Below, one piece after another: positions 13,874-20,441 of a stretch of DNA of 20,441 nt; the stretch's first letter is position 1; the number at the start of each line of letters is the position of its first letter. The stretch is from an uncultured Collinsella sp. (lineage in GTDB: Bacteria > Actinomycetota > Coriobacteriia > Coriobacteriales > Coriobacteriaceae): assembly GCA_958445895.1 (NCBI GenBank), contig CAUCTV010000023.1, positions 1-20,441 on the forward strand, given 5' to 3'. A model generated the notes under the pieces. The model ran no database searches, had not been told where the DNA came from, and was given only the letters and a program-made list of their open reading frames with translations. Both the position numbers and the translations under genes were made by a program.

Positions 13874-14128
13874 TTATTCCACCGTTCCGTAGACGGCGCC
13901 CCAGCCGTGGGCGGCCAAGGCGGAGTTGAGCTGGTCGCAAAGTGACTGGCGGTCGTAGTAGCCGGGCGGCAAAAGATTCACGATCTCCATGAGGTCGGGC
14001 GCCAGGTCCAAGATTTCGGCCTGTACGATCAGATCCAGGCGGTCGATGGCGTGGCGGTCGTAAAACAGTCCGTCGACCAGGCGCTGCAAGTCGCCGAATT
14101 CCTCGGCCTGAAACGATCCGTACTCCAT
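13874..14128 (-). CDS. Small hypothetical protein, 84 aa
   Basis: I do not recognise a firm family. The ATG at 14126-14128 (minus strand) follows AAGGAGG at 4 nt, which decides this start over the in-frame ATG at 14179. The protein is acidic, has no signal or membrane segment and is probably all-helical. The C-terminal part (LMEIVNLLPPGYYDRQSLCD) has a pattern of leucines, then a Pro-Pro-Gly turn, then a helix. That loosely recalls small DUF2795-type proteins, but the match is weak and only by eye. It is convergent with nhaA and divergent from the aminotransferase. Confidence 0.75.
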   Translation of the reverse strand: MEYGSFQAEEFGDLQRLVDGLFYDRHAIDRLDLIVQAEILDLAPDLMEIVNLLPPGYYDRQSLCDQLNSALAAHGWGAVYGTVE

Positions 14129-14230
14129 AGTGCCTCCTTGGGCGCCCCACGCCGGCATGCGCGGCGATTCATAATTCATTGCGATGGACTTAATCTATCA
14201 CGGCTTCATAACGTTTCGACGGTGGCGGTC

Positions 14231-14236
14231 TATACT
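14231..14236 (+). promoter_or_regulatory. Candidate -10 element (TATACT) for the aminotransferase
   Basis: TATACT lies 41 nt before the start codon in the divergent 149-nt gap. No good -35 is seen 16-18 nt upstream. Confidence 0.45.
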
Positions 14237-14277
14237 TAGAAGAACTGCAATGTACCGCTTCGCGAAAGGTCGCACCC

Positions 14278-15582
14278 ATGCAGACGATCTACCAGAAGAT
14301 GGAGACCACCGAACTCGATGCCGCCATCGAGGCGCTTAAAGCCGAGGTTGCCGAGGTCAAGGCCAAGGGCCTGGCGCTCGACATGGCGCGCGGCAAGCCG
14401 TCGCCCTCCCAGGTGAACATTTCTCGCCCCATGCTCGATATCCTCAATGCCGATGCCGATCTGCACGACGGCAATGTCGACTGCTCCAACTACGGTTGCT
14501 TCGAGGGCATTCCCTCGGCACGCAAGCTGGCGGGGGAGTTCCTGGGTTGTCCTGCCGAGCAGACGCTCGTACTGGGCTCATCGAGCCTGCTGATCGAGCA
14601 CGATATCGCCGGTATGTTCTGGCGTTGCGGCTCGTGCGGCAGCGACCCTTGGGAGGCTTACGAGGCAGCGCACGACGGCAAGAAGGTCAAGTTCCTGTGC
14701 CCCGTTCCCGGCTACGATCGCCACTTTGGCATCACCGTCGACTTGGGCATCGAGAACGTCCCCGTCGCGATGACCGACAACGGCCCCGACATGGACGAGG
14801 TTGAGCGCCTGGTTGCCACCGACGACTCCATCAAGGGCATCTGGTGCGTGCCCAAGTATTCCAACCCCACGGGCATCACCTTTAGCGAGGACACTGTGCG
14901 TCGCCTGGTCGAGATGCCCACGGCCGCGCCCGATTTCCGCATCTTCTGGGACAACGCCTACTGCGTGCACGACCTGTACGACGAGACCGACGAGCTCGCC
15001 AACATCTTCGATCTTGCCCGCGCGGCGGGCACCGAGGACCGCGTGGTGGCCTTTGCCTCGACGTCCAAGATCACCTTCCCGGGTGCCGGCATCGGCTTTA
15101 TCGGTGCGAGCCCCGCGGTCATCGCCGAGTTCTCCAAGCGCCTGAAGGCCGGTCTTATTAGCGCCGACAAGCTCAACCAGCTGCGTCACGTGCGTTTCCT
15201 TCCCACCATCGAGGCGGTCAAGGAGCACATGAAAAAGCATGCCGAGTTCCTGCGCCCGCGCTTTGAGGCCGTCGAGCGCAAGCTCACCGAGGGCTTGGGC
15301 GACACGGGCTGCGCCACTTGGACGCACCCCCGCGGCGGCTACTTTGTAAGCTTCGATGGTCCCGAGGGCTCGGCCCAAAAGGTCGCCGCGCTTTGCGCCG
15401 ACCTGGGCGTCAAGCTCACGCCGGCCGGTGCCACCTGGCCCTATGGCAAGGACCCGCGCGACACCAACATCCGCATCGCGCCGAGCTATCCCACGGTCGA
15501 GGACCTGGAGGCCGCGCTCGATGTGCTGGTGCTGGCCGTTAAGCTTGTCGCTGCCGAGCTTGCGCGTGCCGAGCGCGCCTAA
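14278..15582 (+). CDS. PLP-dependent aminotransferase, class Ic aspartate aminotransferase type
   Basis: This is a fold-type I PLP enzyme of 434 aa that probably interconverts aspartate plus 2-oxoglutarate with oxaloacetate plus glutamate. Its layout resembles the actinobacterial class Ic aspartate aminotransferases rather than E. coli AspC. Visible residues are an N-terminal GLALDMARGKPSPSQ substrate/dimer segment, N196 in YSNPTG, D225 in IFWDNAY (binds the pyridine nitrogen), the Schiff-base lysine K264 in ASTSKITFPGAG and R399 in TNIRIAPSYP (substrate carboxylate). Amino donors other than aspartate are possible. The start ATG follows GAAAGG. A STAS gene follows after 51 nt on the same strand and may be co-transcribed, with no obvious functional link. 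Confidence 0.92.
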   Translation: MQTIYQKMETTELDAAIEALKAEVAEVKAKGLALDMARGKPSPSQVNISRPMLDILNADADLHDGNVDCSNYGCFEGIPSARKLAGEFLGCPAEQTLVLGSSSLLIEHDIAGMFWRCGSCGSDPWEAYEAAHDGKKVKFLCPVPGYDRHFGITVDLGIENVPVAMTDNGPDMDEVERLVATDDSIKGIWCVPKYSNPTGITFSEDTVRRLVEMPTAAPDFRIFWDNAYCVHDLYDETDELANIFDLARAAGTEDRVVAFASTSKITFPGAGIGFIGASPAVIAEFSKRLKAGLISADKLNQLRHVRFLPTIEAVKEHMKKHAEFLRPRFEAVERKLTEGLGDTGCATWTHPRGGYFVSFDGPEGSAQKVAALCADLGVKLTPAGATWPYGKDPRDTNIRIAPSYPTVEDLEAALDVLVLAVKLVAAELARAERA

Positions 15583-15633
15583 CGCGCGGCTTCCCGTACT
15601 ATCCGCACTTTCGATACGTAAAGGAGCGTATAC

Positions 15634-15948
15634 ATGGATTTGGGTATTTCCACCAACCCCACGCCAGAGCTCTACACCATTAAGGTGACCGGTGAGATCG
15701 ATATCTCTAACGCCGATAGCCTGCGCAATGCCATCGACCTGGCGCTCGAGCAGCCCACTGAGGCCGTTGAGCTCGATTTTGCCCAGGTGAGCTACATCGA
15801 TTCGACGGGCATTGGCGTGCTCGTGGGCGCCGCGCACCACGCGGCCGACCACGGCAAGCGCTTTAGCTGCACCAATGTGCAGCCCCCGGTGATGCGCGTG
15901 GTTCAGCTGTTGGGTGTCGACCAGGAGATTTCGATCACCGCTGCATAA
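15634..15948 (+). CDS. STAS-domain protein, anti-anti-sigma factor-like
   Basis: This is a single STAS domain of 104 aa, the size of SpoIIAA/RsbV anti-sigma factor antagonists. These bind an anti-sigma kinase and are switched off by serine phosphorylation. The hallmark segment YIDSTGIGVLVGA is present, with the phospho-acceptor serine at S57, followed by the expected helix, strand and helix pattern. A strong Shine-Dalgarno, AAAGGAG, precedes the ATG. There is no anti-sigma kinase (SpoIIAB/RsbW type), sigma factor or PP2C phosphatase in the window, so its partner must be elsewhere. The fold and serine are seen directly; the role in a partner-switching pathway is family knowledge and not shown here. 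Confidence 0.9.
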   Translation: MDLGISTNPTPELYTIKVTGEIDISNADSLRNAIDLALEQPTEAVELDFAQVSYIDSTGIGVLVGAAHHAADHGKRFSCTNVQPPVMRVVQLLGVDQEISITAA

Positions 15949-15992
15949 TCTTTGCCCCCAAAAGGGCGTGCCGTTTGGCATATGTTTGTGAT

Positions 15993-16026
15993 GCGCTCGG
16001 ACGTTTTGGCGTCCGGGCGCTATACT
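15993..16026 (+). promoter_or_regulatory. Dyad touching the tat promoter -10 (TATACT)
   Basis: GCGCTCGGACG (15993-16003) pairs with CGTCCGGGCGC (16010-16020) with one G-T wobble and a TTTTGG loop. TATACT (16021-16026) follows immediately. The dyad covers the -35/spacer region, and no standard -35 is seen. It could be an operator or a weak terminator for the STAS transcript, although it lacks a T-tract. Confidence 0.4.
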
Positions 16027-16101
16027 TGACCGAATGAATAGACGAGTTCCGGCCGAATGGCGCGGTGCGGGCTCGACTCACATCGAGCCTTGGAGGTATG
16101 T

Positions 16102-16695
16102 GTGTTTGGTATTGGAGAGGGTGAGCTCGCGATCATCGTGGTCTTCGGCTTTTTGCTGTTTGGCCCGGATAAGCTCCCACAGATGGGCCGCACGATCGGC
16201 CGTGCCATCCGTCAGTTCCGCGAGACGCAGGAAAAGATGACGGCCGTTGTTCAGTCCGAGATAATCGATCCGGTGAGTGAAGCCGCGTCGGCCCCGGTCA
16301 AGCCCAAGAAGGCTGCCGTCGATGACGATTCCGATGCAGACGAGGATGCCGTCGAGACGGCTGCGCCCGCAAAGAAGGAGACCTTTGCCGAGCGCCGTGC
16401 CCGCCTTGCCGCCGAGAAGGCCGCGTGCGAGGCTGCCGCCGAGGGCGAGGGTGCTGCTGAGGAGTCCGAGGCCGAGAGCGCCGAGCCTGCCGCTGCCGCC
16501 GAGCCTGTCGTCGAGCCCGAGCCTGCTGCAGAGCCGGAGCCCGAGCCCGAGCCCGAGCCGGCAGAGCCCACGACGGCTGACCTCTACGCCCGTCGTCCCC
16601 GCAAGCGCAAAGCCGTCGTCGACCAGCTTGCTCGCGAGCTCGAGGCCGAGGACGACACCGCTGCCGCCGACGCCCCGAAGGGAGGCGATGAGTAA
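16102..16695 (+). CDS. tatA: Twin-arginine translocase TatA/TatB family subunit
   Basis: TatA/B proteins form the pore or receptor part of the Tat pathway, which exports folded proteins with twin-arginine signals. The GTG start at 16102 follows TGGAGG at 5 nt and gives the classic beginning MFGIGEGELAIIVVFG. Residues 8-20 are the single membrane helix, F20-G21-P22 the hinge and about 24-46 the amphipathic helix (KLPQMGRTIGRAIRQF). The remaining 150 residues of the 197 aa are a long acidic Ala/Glu/Pro tail with an EP repeat at about residues 137-157, ending in a basic patch (RRPRKRK) and another acidic stretch. Only one TatA/B gene precedes tatC here, so it may serve both roles or a second copy lies elsewhere. 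Its stop overlaps the tatC start (TAATG). Confidence 0.92.
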   Translation: MFGIGEGELAIIVVFGFLLFGPDKLPQMGRTIGRAIRQFRETQEKMTAVVQSEIIDPVSEAASAPVKPKKAAVDDDSDADEDAVETAAPAKKETFAERRARLAAEKAACEAAAEGEGAAEESEAESAEPAAAAEPVVEPEPAAEPEPEPEPEPAEPTTADLYARRPRKRKAVVDQLARELEAEDDTAAADAPKGGDE

Positions 16696-17486
16696 TGCCT
16701 ATCGGACCTGCGCGAATGCCGCTCTTCGATCATTTGGGAGAGCTCCGTCGCCGCTTGACCATCGTGGTCGTCTCGGTATTTGCCGCCGCTATCGTGCTGT
16801 ATTTCGCCACGCCCGTGGTGCTCGACATCTTGGAAGACCCCATCCGCTCCTTTGTGCCGGACGGTAAGTTCTACATCACCACCACGCTCGGCGGCTTTGG
16901 ACTGCGCTTCTCGCTGGCCATCAAGATGGCCGTGGTCATGTGCACGCCCATGATCATCTGGCAGATCCTGGCATTTTTCCTGCCGGCACTGCGCCCCAAC
17001 GAGCGCAAATGGGTTGTGCCCACGGTGCTCGCCTCGACGGTGCTGTTCTTCCTGGGTGCCATCTTCTGCTACTTCATCATTATCCCGGCGGGCTTTGAGT
17101 GGCTCATCGGCGAGACCTCGGCCGTCGCTACGGCGCTGCCCGACCTGGAGAACTACGTCAACATGGAGCTGCTCTTTATGATCGGCTTTGGTGTGGCGTT
17201 TGAGCTGCCGCTCATCATCTTCTACCTGTCTGTTTTCCACATCGTGTCCTACGCGGCCTTCCGCAGCGCCTGGCGCTACGTGTACGTAGGCCTGCTCGTG
17301 GGTTCGGCTGTGATTACGCCCGACGGCTCGCCCGTCACCCTGGGCCTAATGTACGGCGCCCTGCTCTCGCTCTACGAGATCTCGCTCGCCATTGCCCGCG
17401 TGGTCATTACCGCGCGCGAGGGCAAGGAGGGCCTGTTCGTGAGCCGTCTGGACCTGTTCTCGGACGACGAGGACGACGAGGAGTAA
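16695..17486 (+). CDS. tatC: Twin-arginine translocase subunit TatC
   Basis: TatC is the multi-spanning membrane receptor that recognises twin-arginine signal peptides. The 263 aa show six hydrophobic helices. The N-terminal signature MPLFDHLGELRRRL matches the signal-binding region of the family. FGVAFELPLIIFY contains the conserved Glu of the middle part, and VITPDGSP corresponds to the conserved ITPP-like turn. The C-terminus is highly acidic (DDEDDEE). The start codon overlaps the tatA stop by one base, and GGAGG lies within the end of tatA, so translation is coupled. hypA follows after 6 nt. The cluster suggests a need to export cofactor-loaded enzymes. Confidence 0.96.
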   Translation: MPIGPARMPLFDHLGELRRRLTIVVVSVFAAAIVLYFATPVVLDILEDPIRSFVPDGKFYITTTLGGFGLRFSLAIKMAVVMCTPMIIWQILAFFLPALRPNERKWVVPTVLASTVLFFLGAIFCYFIIIPAGFEWLIGETSAVATALPDLENYVNMELLFMIGFGVAFELPLIIFYLSVFHIVSYAAFRSAWRYVYVGLLVGSAVITPDGSPVTLGLMYGALLSLYEISLAIARVVITAREGKEGLFVSRLDLFSDDEDDEE

Positions 17487-17492
17487 ATCGGT

Positions 17493-17849
17493 ATGCACGA
17501 GGTTGGCATTGTCAACGGCATACTCGATACAGTGATTCGCGCGGCGCGTGGGGCGGGGGCCTCGCGCGCCGTTTTGGTAACGCTGCGTATCGGGGATATG
17601 ACCGAGGTCGTGCGCGAGGCGCTCGACTTTGCGTGGGAGACATTTCGCGACGAGGACCCGCTCACGCGAGGCTGCGAGCTTGCCGTGGAGGAGGTCCATC
17701 CACAAAGCGAGTGTCTGGACTGCGGCGAGGTTTTCGACCACGATCGCTTCCACTGTCGCTGTCCCCAGTGTGGTGGTGCCAACGTGCGCCTACTGCACGG
17801 CCGCGAGCTCGATATCGCAAGTATCGAAATCGAAACCCCCGACGATTAG
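17493..17849 (+). CDS. hypA: Hydrogenase nickel incorporation protein HypA
   Basis: HypA delivers nickel to [NiFe] hydrogenase (or urease) precursors with HypB. The 118-aa protein has the expected size. The N-terminus MHEVGI carries the nickel ligand H2 and the adjacent E3. The zinc site is formed by C74 and C77 (CLDC) and C90 and C93 (CPQC), the usual CxxC pair. The ATG lies 6 nt after the tatC stop, and its Shine-Dalgarno (GAGGAG) is inside the tatC 3' end, so it belongs to the same operon. hypB follows after 55 nt. No hydrogenase structural gene and no hypC-F are in the window. Confidence 0.95.
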   Translation: MHEVGIVNGILDTVIRAARGAGASRAVLVTLRIGDMTEVVREALDFAWETFRDEDPLTRGCELAVEEVHPQSECLDCGEVFDHDRFHCRCPQCGGANVRLLHGRELDIASIEIETPDD

Positions 17850-17851
17850 CC

Positions 17852-17879
17852 CGCTAGCCATCTAGCGATGGGGTATAAA
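17852..17879 (+). promoter_or_regulatory. Small dyad and -10-like TATAAA between hypA and hypB
   Basis: CGCTAG (17852-17857) pairs with CTAGCG (17862-17867); an alternative pairing is CCATC/GATGG (17858-17871). TATAAA follows at about 17874-17879, 25 nt before hypB. It could be an internal promoter or an operator, for example for metal control. No clear -35 is present. Confidence 0.3.
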
Positions 17880-17904
17880 GGGGCCAAAGTAAGGAGCGTT
17901 AAGT

Positions 17905-18588
17905 ATGGCCGAGAAAACGATTGATATCGCGTCGCCGATTCTGTCGCGCAATGAGCGCCTGGCAGATCAGCTGCGACAGCGATTTAAAGAGACAAACACC
18001 TATGTGATCAATGTGTTGTCGAGCCCCGGCTCGGGCAAGACTACCACGATCCTGGGCACCAACGAGCGTCTACGTGACAAGGCCGGCCTGCGCTGTGCCG
18101 TCATCGAGGGCGATATCGCCTCGGATGTCGACGCCATCACCATGAAGGAAGCCGGCATGCCCGCCATCCAGATCAACACGGGCGGCCTGTGCCACCTCGA
18201 GGGCAACATGATCATGGAGGCAGTTGACGCCTTCGACCAGGCTGTGGGTCTTCAAAACATCGACGTCATCTTTATCGAAAACGTGGGTAACCTGGTCTGC
18301 CCAGTCGACTTTGACCTGGGCGAAAACCTGTCCATCATGATTCTCTCGGTGCCCGAGGGCGACGACAAGCCCATCAAGTACCCGGGCATCTTCCAGCACG
18401 CCGGCGCGCAGCTGCTCAACAAGGTCGATGTGGCCCCGGCTTTCGATTTTGACATGGATAGGTATACTAAGACACTCGATGACCTCAATCCGCAGGCGCC
18501 GCGGTTTTCCGTTAGCGCGCGTAAGGGCGAGGGCATGGATGCCTGGTGCGATTGGCTCATCGGGCAGATTGAGCAAGCAAGGGCGTAA
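17905..18588 (+). CDS. hypB: Hydrogenase nickel incorporation GTPase HypB
   Basis: HypB is a SIMIBI-class GTPase that drives nickel transfer to hydrogenase together with HypA. The 227 aa contain the Walker A motif SSPGSGKTT (39-47), GDIASDVDA (69-77), the metal-site residues C96-H97 in GGLCHLEGN and C132 in ENVGNLVCP, and NKVD (172-175), which gives guanine specificity. The N-terminus is short and lacks both the His-rich nickel store and the CxxGCxC motif of some HypB proteins, so nickel binding probably relies on the G-domain site. The ATG follows AAGGAG. It lies downstream of tatA-tatC-hypA and 54 nt before the topoisomerase gene, all on the same strand. Confidence 0.95.
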   Translation: MAEKTIDIASPILSRNERLADQLRQRFKETNTYVINVLSSPGSGKTTTILGTNERLRDKAGLRCAVIEGDIASDVDAITMKEAGMPAIQINTGGLCHLEGNMIMEAVDAFDQAVGLQNIDVIFIENVGNLVCPVDFDLGENLSIMILSVPEGDDKPIKYPGIFQHAGAQLLNKVDVAPAFDFDMDRYTKTLDDLNPQAPRFSVSARKGEGMDAWCDWLIGQIEQARA

Positions 18589-18642
18589 GTCGGCCGCCAT
18601 ACGGGCGGGCGTAGCCGCAGAGATACGAGATAGGAGCCTCTT

Positions 18643-20441
18643 TTGAAGCTCATCATCGCCGAGAAAAACGACGCCGCGCGTCAGATTGCCGAGCGTCTGT
18701 CCACGGGCAAGCCCAAAAAGGACAAGGTGTACAACACCGCCATCTACCGTTTTGAGTGGAAGGGCGAGGAGTGCGTGACGATCGGCCTTGCCGGTCACAT
18801 CCTTGCGCCCGATTTTTGCGACAGCGTGCTGTTCGATAAAAAGCTGGGCTGGTATTCGGTCACCGAGGACGGTGAGATACTGCCGGCCGACATGCCCGAT
18901 GGCCTGGCTCGTCCGCCTTACGACACCAAGCGTAAGCCGTTCCTTGCCGATGGCATTTCCATCAAGGGCTGGAAGCTCGAGAGCCTGCCTTACCTCACTT
19001 GGGCGCCTGTCATTAAGCTGCCGGCCGAGAAGGAGCTCATTCGTTCGCTCAAGAACCTCGCTAAAAAGTCCGACAGCGTCATTATCGCCACGGACTTCGA
19101 TCGCGAGGGCGAGCTGATCGGTTCGGACGCCCTCAACAAGGTGCGCGAGGTTGCGCCCGACTTGCCGGTCGCCCGCGCCCAGTATTCTTCGTTTACCAAG
19201 GCCGAGATTACGCAGGCCTTTGATAATCTCGTCTCGCTCGACCAGAACTTGGCCGACGCCGGCGAGAGCCGTCAGCACATCGACCTCATTTGGGGCGCGG
19301 TGCTCACGCGCTACCTGACGCTCGCCAAGTTTGGCGGCTTTGGCAACGTGCGTTCCGCCGGCCGCGTGCAGACGCCGACGCTCGCCCTGGTGGTTGAGCG
19401 CGAGCGCGAGCGCATGGCGTTTGTGCCCGAGGACTATTGGCAGATCCGCGGCATGGGCGCCGCGCAGGGTGCTGCCGAGGACGACCGCTTTAAGATTGCG
19501 CACAAGACGGCGCGCTTTACCGACAAGGATGCTGCCGAGACGGCGTACGGCCATGTTGACGGCGTTGCGACGGCAACCGTCGCCGCGGTGACCAAGCGTT
19601 CGCGCAAGCAGCAGCCGCCCACGCCGTTTGCGACCACTTCGCTGCAGGCTGCCGCCGCAGCCGAGGGCATCTCGCCTGCGCGTACCATGCGCATCGCCGA
19701 GTCCCTCTACATGGCAGGCCTCATCAGCTACCCGCGTGTCGACAACACCGTGTACCCCGCGACGCTCGACCTGGGCGCCGTGGTGAGCGACCTGGCAAAG
19801 ATCAATCCGGCGCTGGCACCTGTATGCAAAAAGGTGCTCGCCGGCCCCATGAAGCCCACGCGCGGCAAAGTCGAGACCACCGACCACCCGCCTATCTATC
19901 CTACGGGCGAGGGCGACCCGTCTGCGCTCGATGGCGGCCAGCGCAAGCTCTACGACCTCATCGCCCGCCGCTTTCTGGCGACGCTTATGGGTCCCGCGAC
20001 CATCGAGAACACCAAGCTCGAGCTCGACGTGAACGGCGAGCCGTTCGTGGCTTCGGGCGATGTGCTCGTGACCCCGGGTTTCCGCGAGGCGTACCCGTAC
20101 GGACTCAAGCGCGACGAGCAGATGCCGCCGCTGGAGCAGGGTGACACGGTCGATGTGTTCGACATTAAGCTCGAGGCCAAGCAGACCGAGCCGCCCGCGC
20201 GCTACAGCCAGGGCAAGCTCGTGCAGGAGATGGAGAAGCGCGGCCTGGGTACCAAGTCCACGCGCGCGAGCATCATCGAGCGCCTGTACGCCGTGCGCTA
20301 CCTCAAAAACGATCCCGTGGAGCCGAGCCAGCTGGGTATCGCCATCATCGATGCACTGTCGCAGTTTGCCCCGCGCATCACGAGCCCCGATATGACCAGT
20401 GAGCTCGACGGCGACATGACCCGCGTGGAGCGCGGCGAGGA
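18643..20441 (+). CDS. Type IA DNA topoisomerase, archaeal TopA-like (3' end outside the window)
   Basis: This enzyme relaxes or decatenates DNA by single-strand passage. The start is TTG at 18643, 6 nt after AGGAG, giving MKLIIAEKNDAARQIAERL; it is easily missed if only ATG is allowed. The Toprim domain has E7 and DFDRE (151-155). The cleavage core has SAGRVQTPTL (238-247) and the catalytic tyrosine Y363 with R365 in LISYPRVDN. A later segment, KRGLGTKSTRASIIERLY, is the usual GLGTpaTRA-type motif. The N-terminus, the GLAGHILAPDF segment and IATDFDREGELIG read more like archaeal TopA than E. coli TopA, and TopB is an alternative; this is judged by eye. The reading frame stays open for 599 codons to the window edge, so the C-terminus, including any zinc fingers, is not seen. 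Confidence 0.93.
   Translation, partial: MKLIIAEKNDAARQIAERLSTGKPKKDKVYNTAIYRFEWKGEECVTIGLAGHILAPDFCDSVLFDKKLGWYSVTEDGEILPADMPDGLARPPYDTKRKPFLADGISIKGWKLESLPYLTWAPVIKLPAEKELIRSLKNLAKKSDSVIIATDFDREGELIGSDALNKVREVAPDLPVARAQYSSFTKAEITQAFDNLVSLDQNLADAGESRQHIDLIWGAVLTRYLTLAKFGGFGNVRSAGRVQTPTLALVVERERERMAFVPEDYWQIRGMGAAQGAAEDDRFKIAHKTARFTDKDAAETAYGHVDGVATATVAAVTKRSRKQQPPTPFATTSLQAAAAAEGISPARTMRIAESLYMAGLISYPRVDNTVYPATLDLGAVVSDLAKINPALAPVCKKVLAGPMKPTRGKVETTDHPPIYPTGEGDPSALDGGQRKLYDLIARRFLATLMGPATIENTKLELDVNGEPFVASGDVLVTPGFREAYPYGLKRDEQMPPLEQGDTVDVFDIKLEAKQTEPPARYSQGKLVQEMEKRGLGTKSTRASIIERLYAVRYLKNDPVEPSQLGIAIIDALSQFAPRITSPDMTSELDGDMTRVERGE

Noticed and set aside
14578..15981. 467-codon minus-strand frame over the aminotransferase and STAS genes
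   Set aside because: It is antisense to two well-supported genes and crosses their intergenic gap without any gene-like start.
16057..16101. ATG start for tatA
   Set aside because: It has no ribosome site. The GTG at 16102 has TGGAGG and gives the standard TatA N-terminus.
16500..16570. DNA tandem repeat or satellite
   Set aside because: It lies in frame within tatA and encodes a Glu/Pro tail, so it is treated as part of the protein.
18070..19887. 605-codon open frame on the minus strand
   Set aside because: It lies opposite hypB and the topoisomerase, which have clear family motifs in the plus frame. Long antisense frames are expected in GC-rich coding DNA, and its translation has no recognisable domain.

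Overview
The window looks like a chromosomal segment from a high-GC actinobacterium of the class Coriobacteriia, most likely Collinsella or a close relative. This is inference from the gene set and composition: TTG and GTG starts behind good Shine-Dalgarno sites, a class Ic aspartate aminotransferase, HypA/HypB beside Tat, and a type IA topoisomerase of archaeal flavour. No ribosomal or other marker gene fixes the genus. I see no tRNA, rRNA, CRISPR array, intact transposase, prophage or plasmid gene. It reads as housekeeping chromosome with small mobile-like hairpin elements between genes.

Layout. 1-2700: an unrecognised 243-aa protein, then a response regulator and a small Bce-type (intramembrane-sensing) histidine kinase with no ABC transporter beside them. 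2700-3407: a terminator and a long imperfect hairpin, then a universal stress protein on the minus strand. 3657-7765: undecaprenyl-diphosphate phosphatase UppP with an acidic internal insert, then a PcrA/UvrD helicase with an Ala/Pro/Ser/Glu-rich insert. 7766-8046: a very long hairpin with perfect 30-nt arms and two terminators. 8047-11068: a sugar-phosphate block, with a GntR/UTRA regulator and mannose-6-phosphate isomerase on the minus strand and a divergent ROK sugar kinase on the plus strand. 11237-12160: family II (Mn-dependent) inorganic pyrophosphatase. 12161-13787: a terminator, a structured leader with a second terminator, and the Na+/H+ antiporter NhaA. 13874-14128: a small unknown protein (minus strand). 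14278-15948: aspartate aminotransferase and a stand-alone STAS-domain anti-anti-sigma-like protein. 16102-20441: tatA, tatC, hypA, hypB and a type IA topoisomerase cut by the window end, closely spaced in one direction.

How they fit together. ROK kinase, ManA and the UTRA regulator form a plausible hexose/mannose entry module. Tat plus HypA/HypB points to folded, nickel-containing exported enzymes such as a [NiFe] hydrogenase encoded elsewhere. PcrA and the topoisomerase are DNA-maintenance genes.

The most unusual non-coding content is: (1) four hairpins with unrelated arms but a shared GGGAC loop motif, at 791-827, 10021-10061 (minus orientation), 11069-11101 and 13842-13870, resembling REP/REPIN-type elements; (2) two long hairpins of about 130 nt, each between convergent genes; (3) a terminator in the nhaA leader whose 5' arm can instead pair with an upstream segment, suggesting attenuation.
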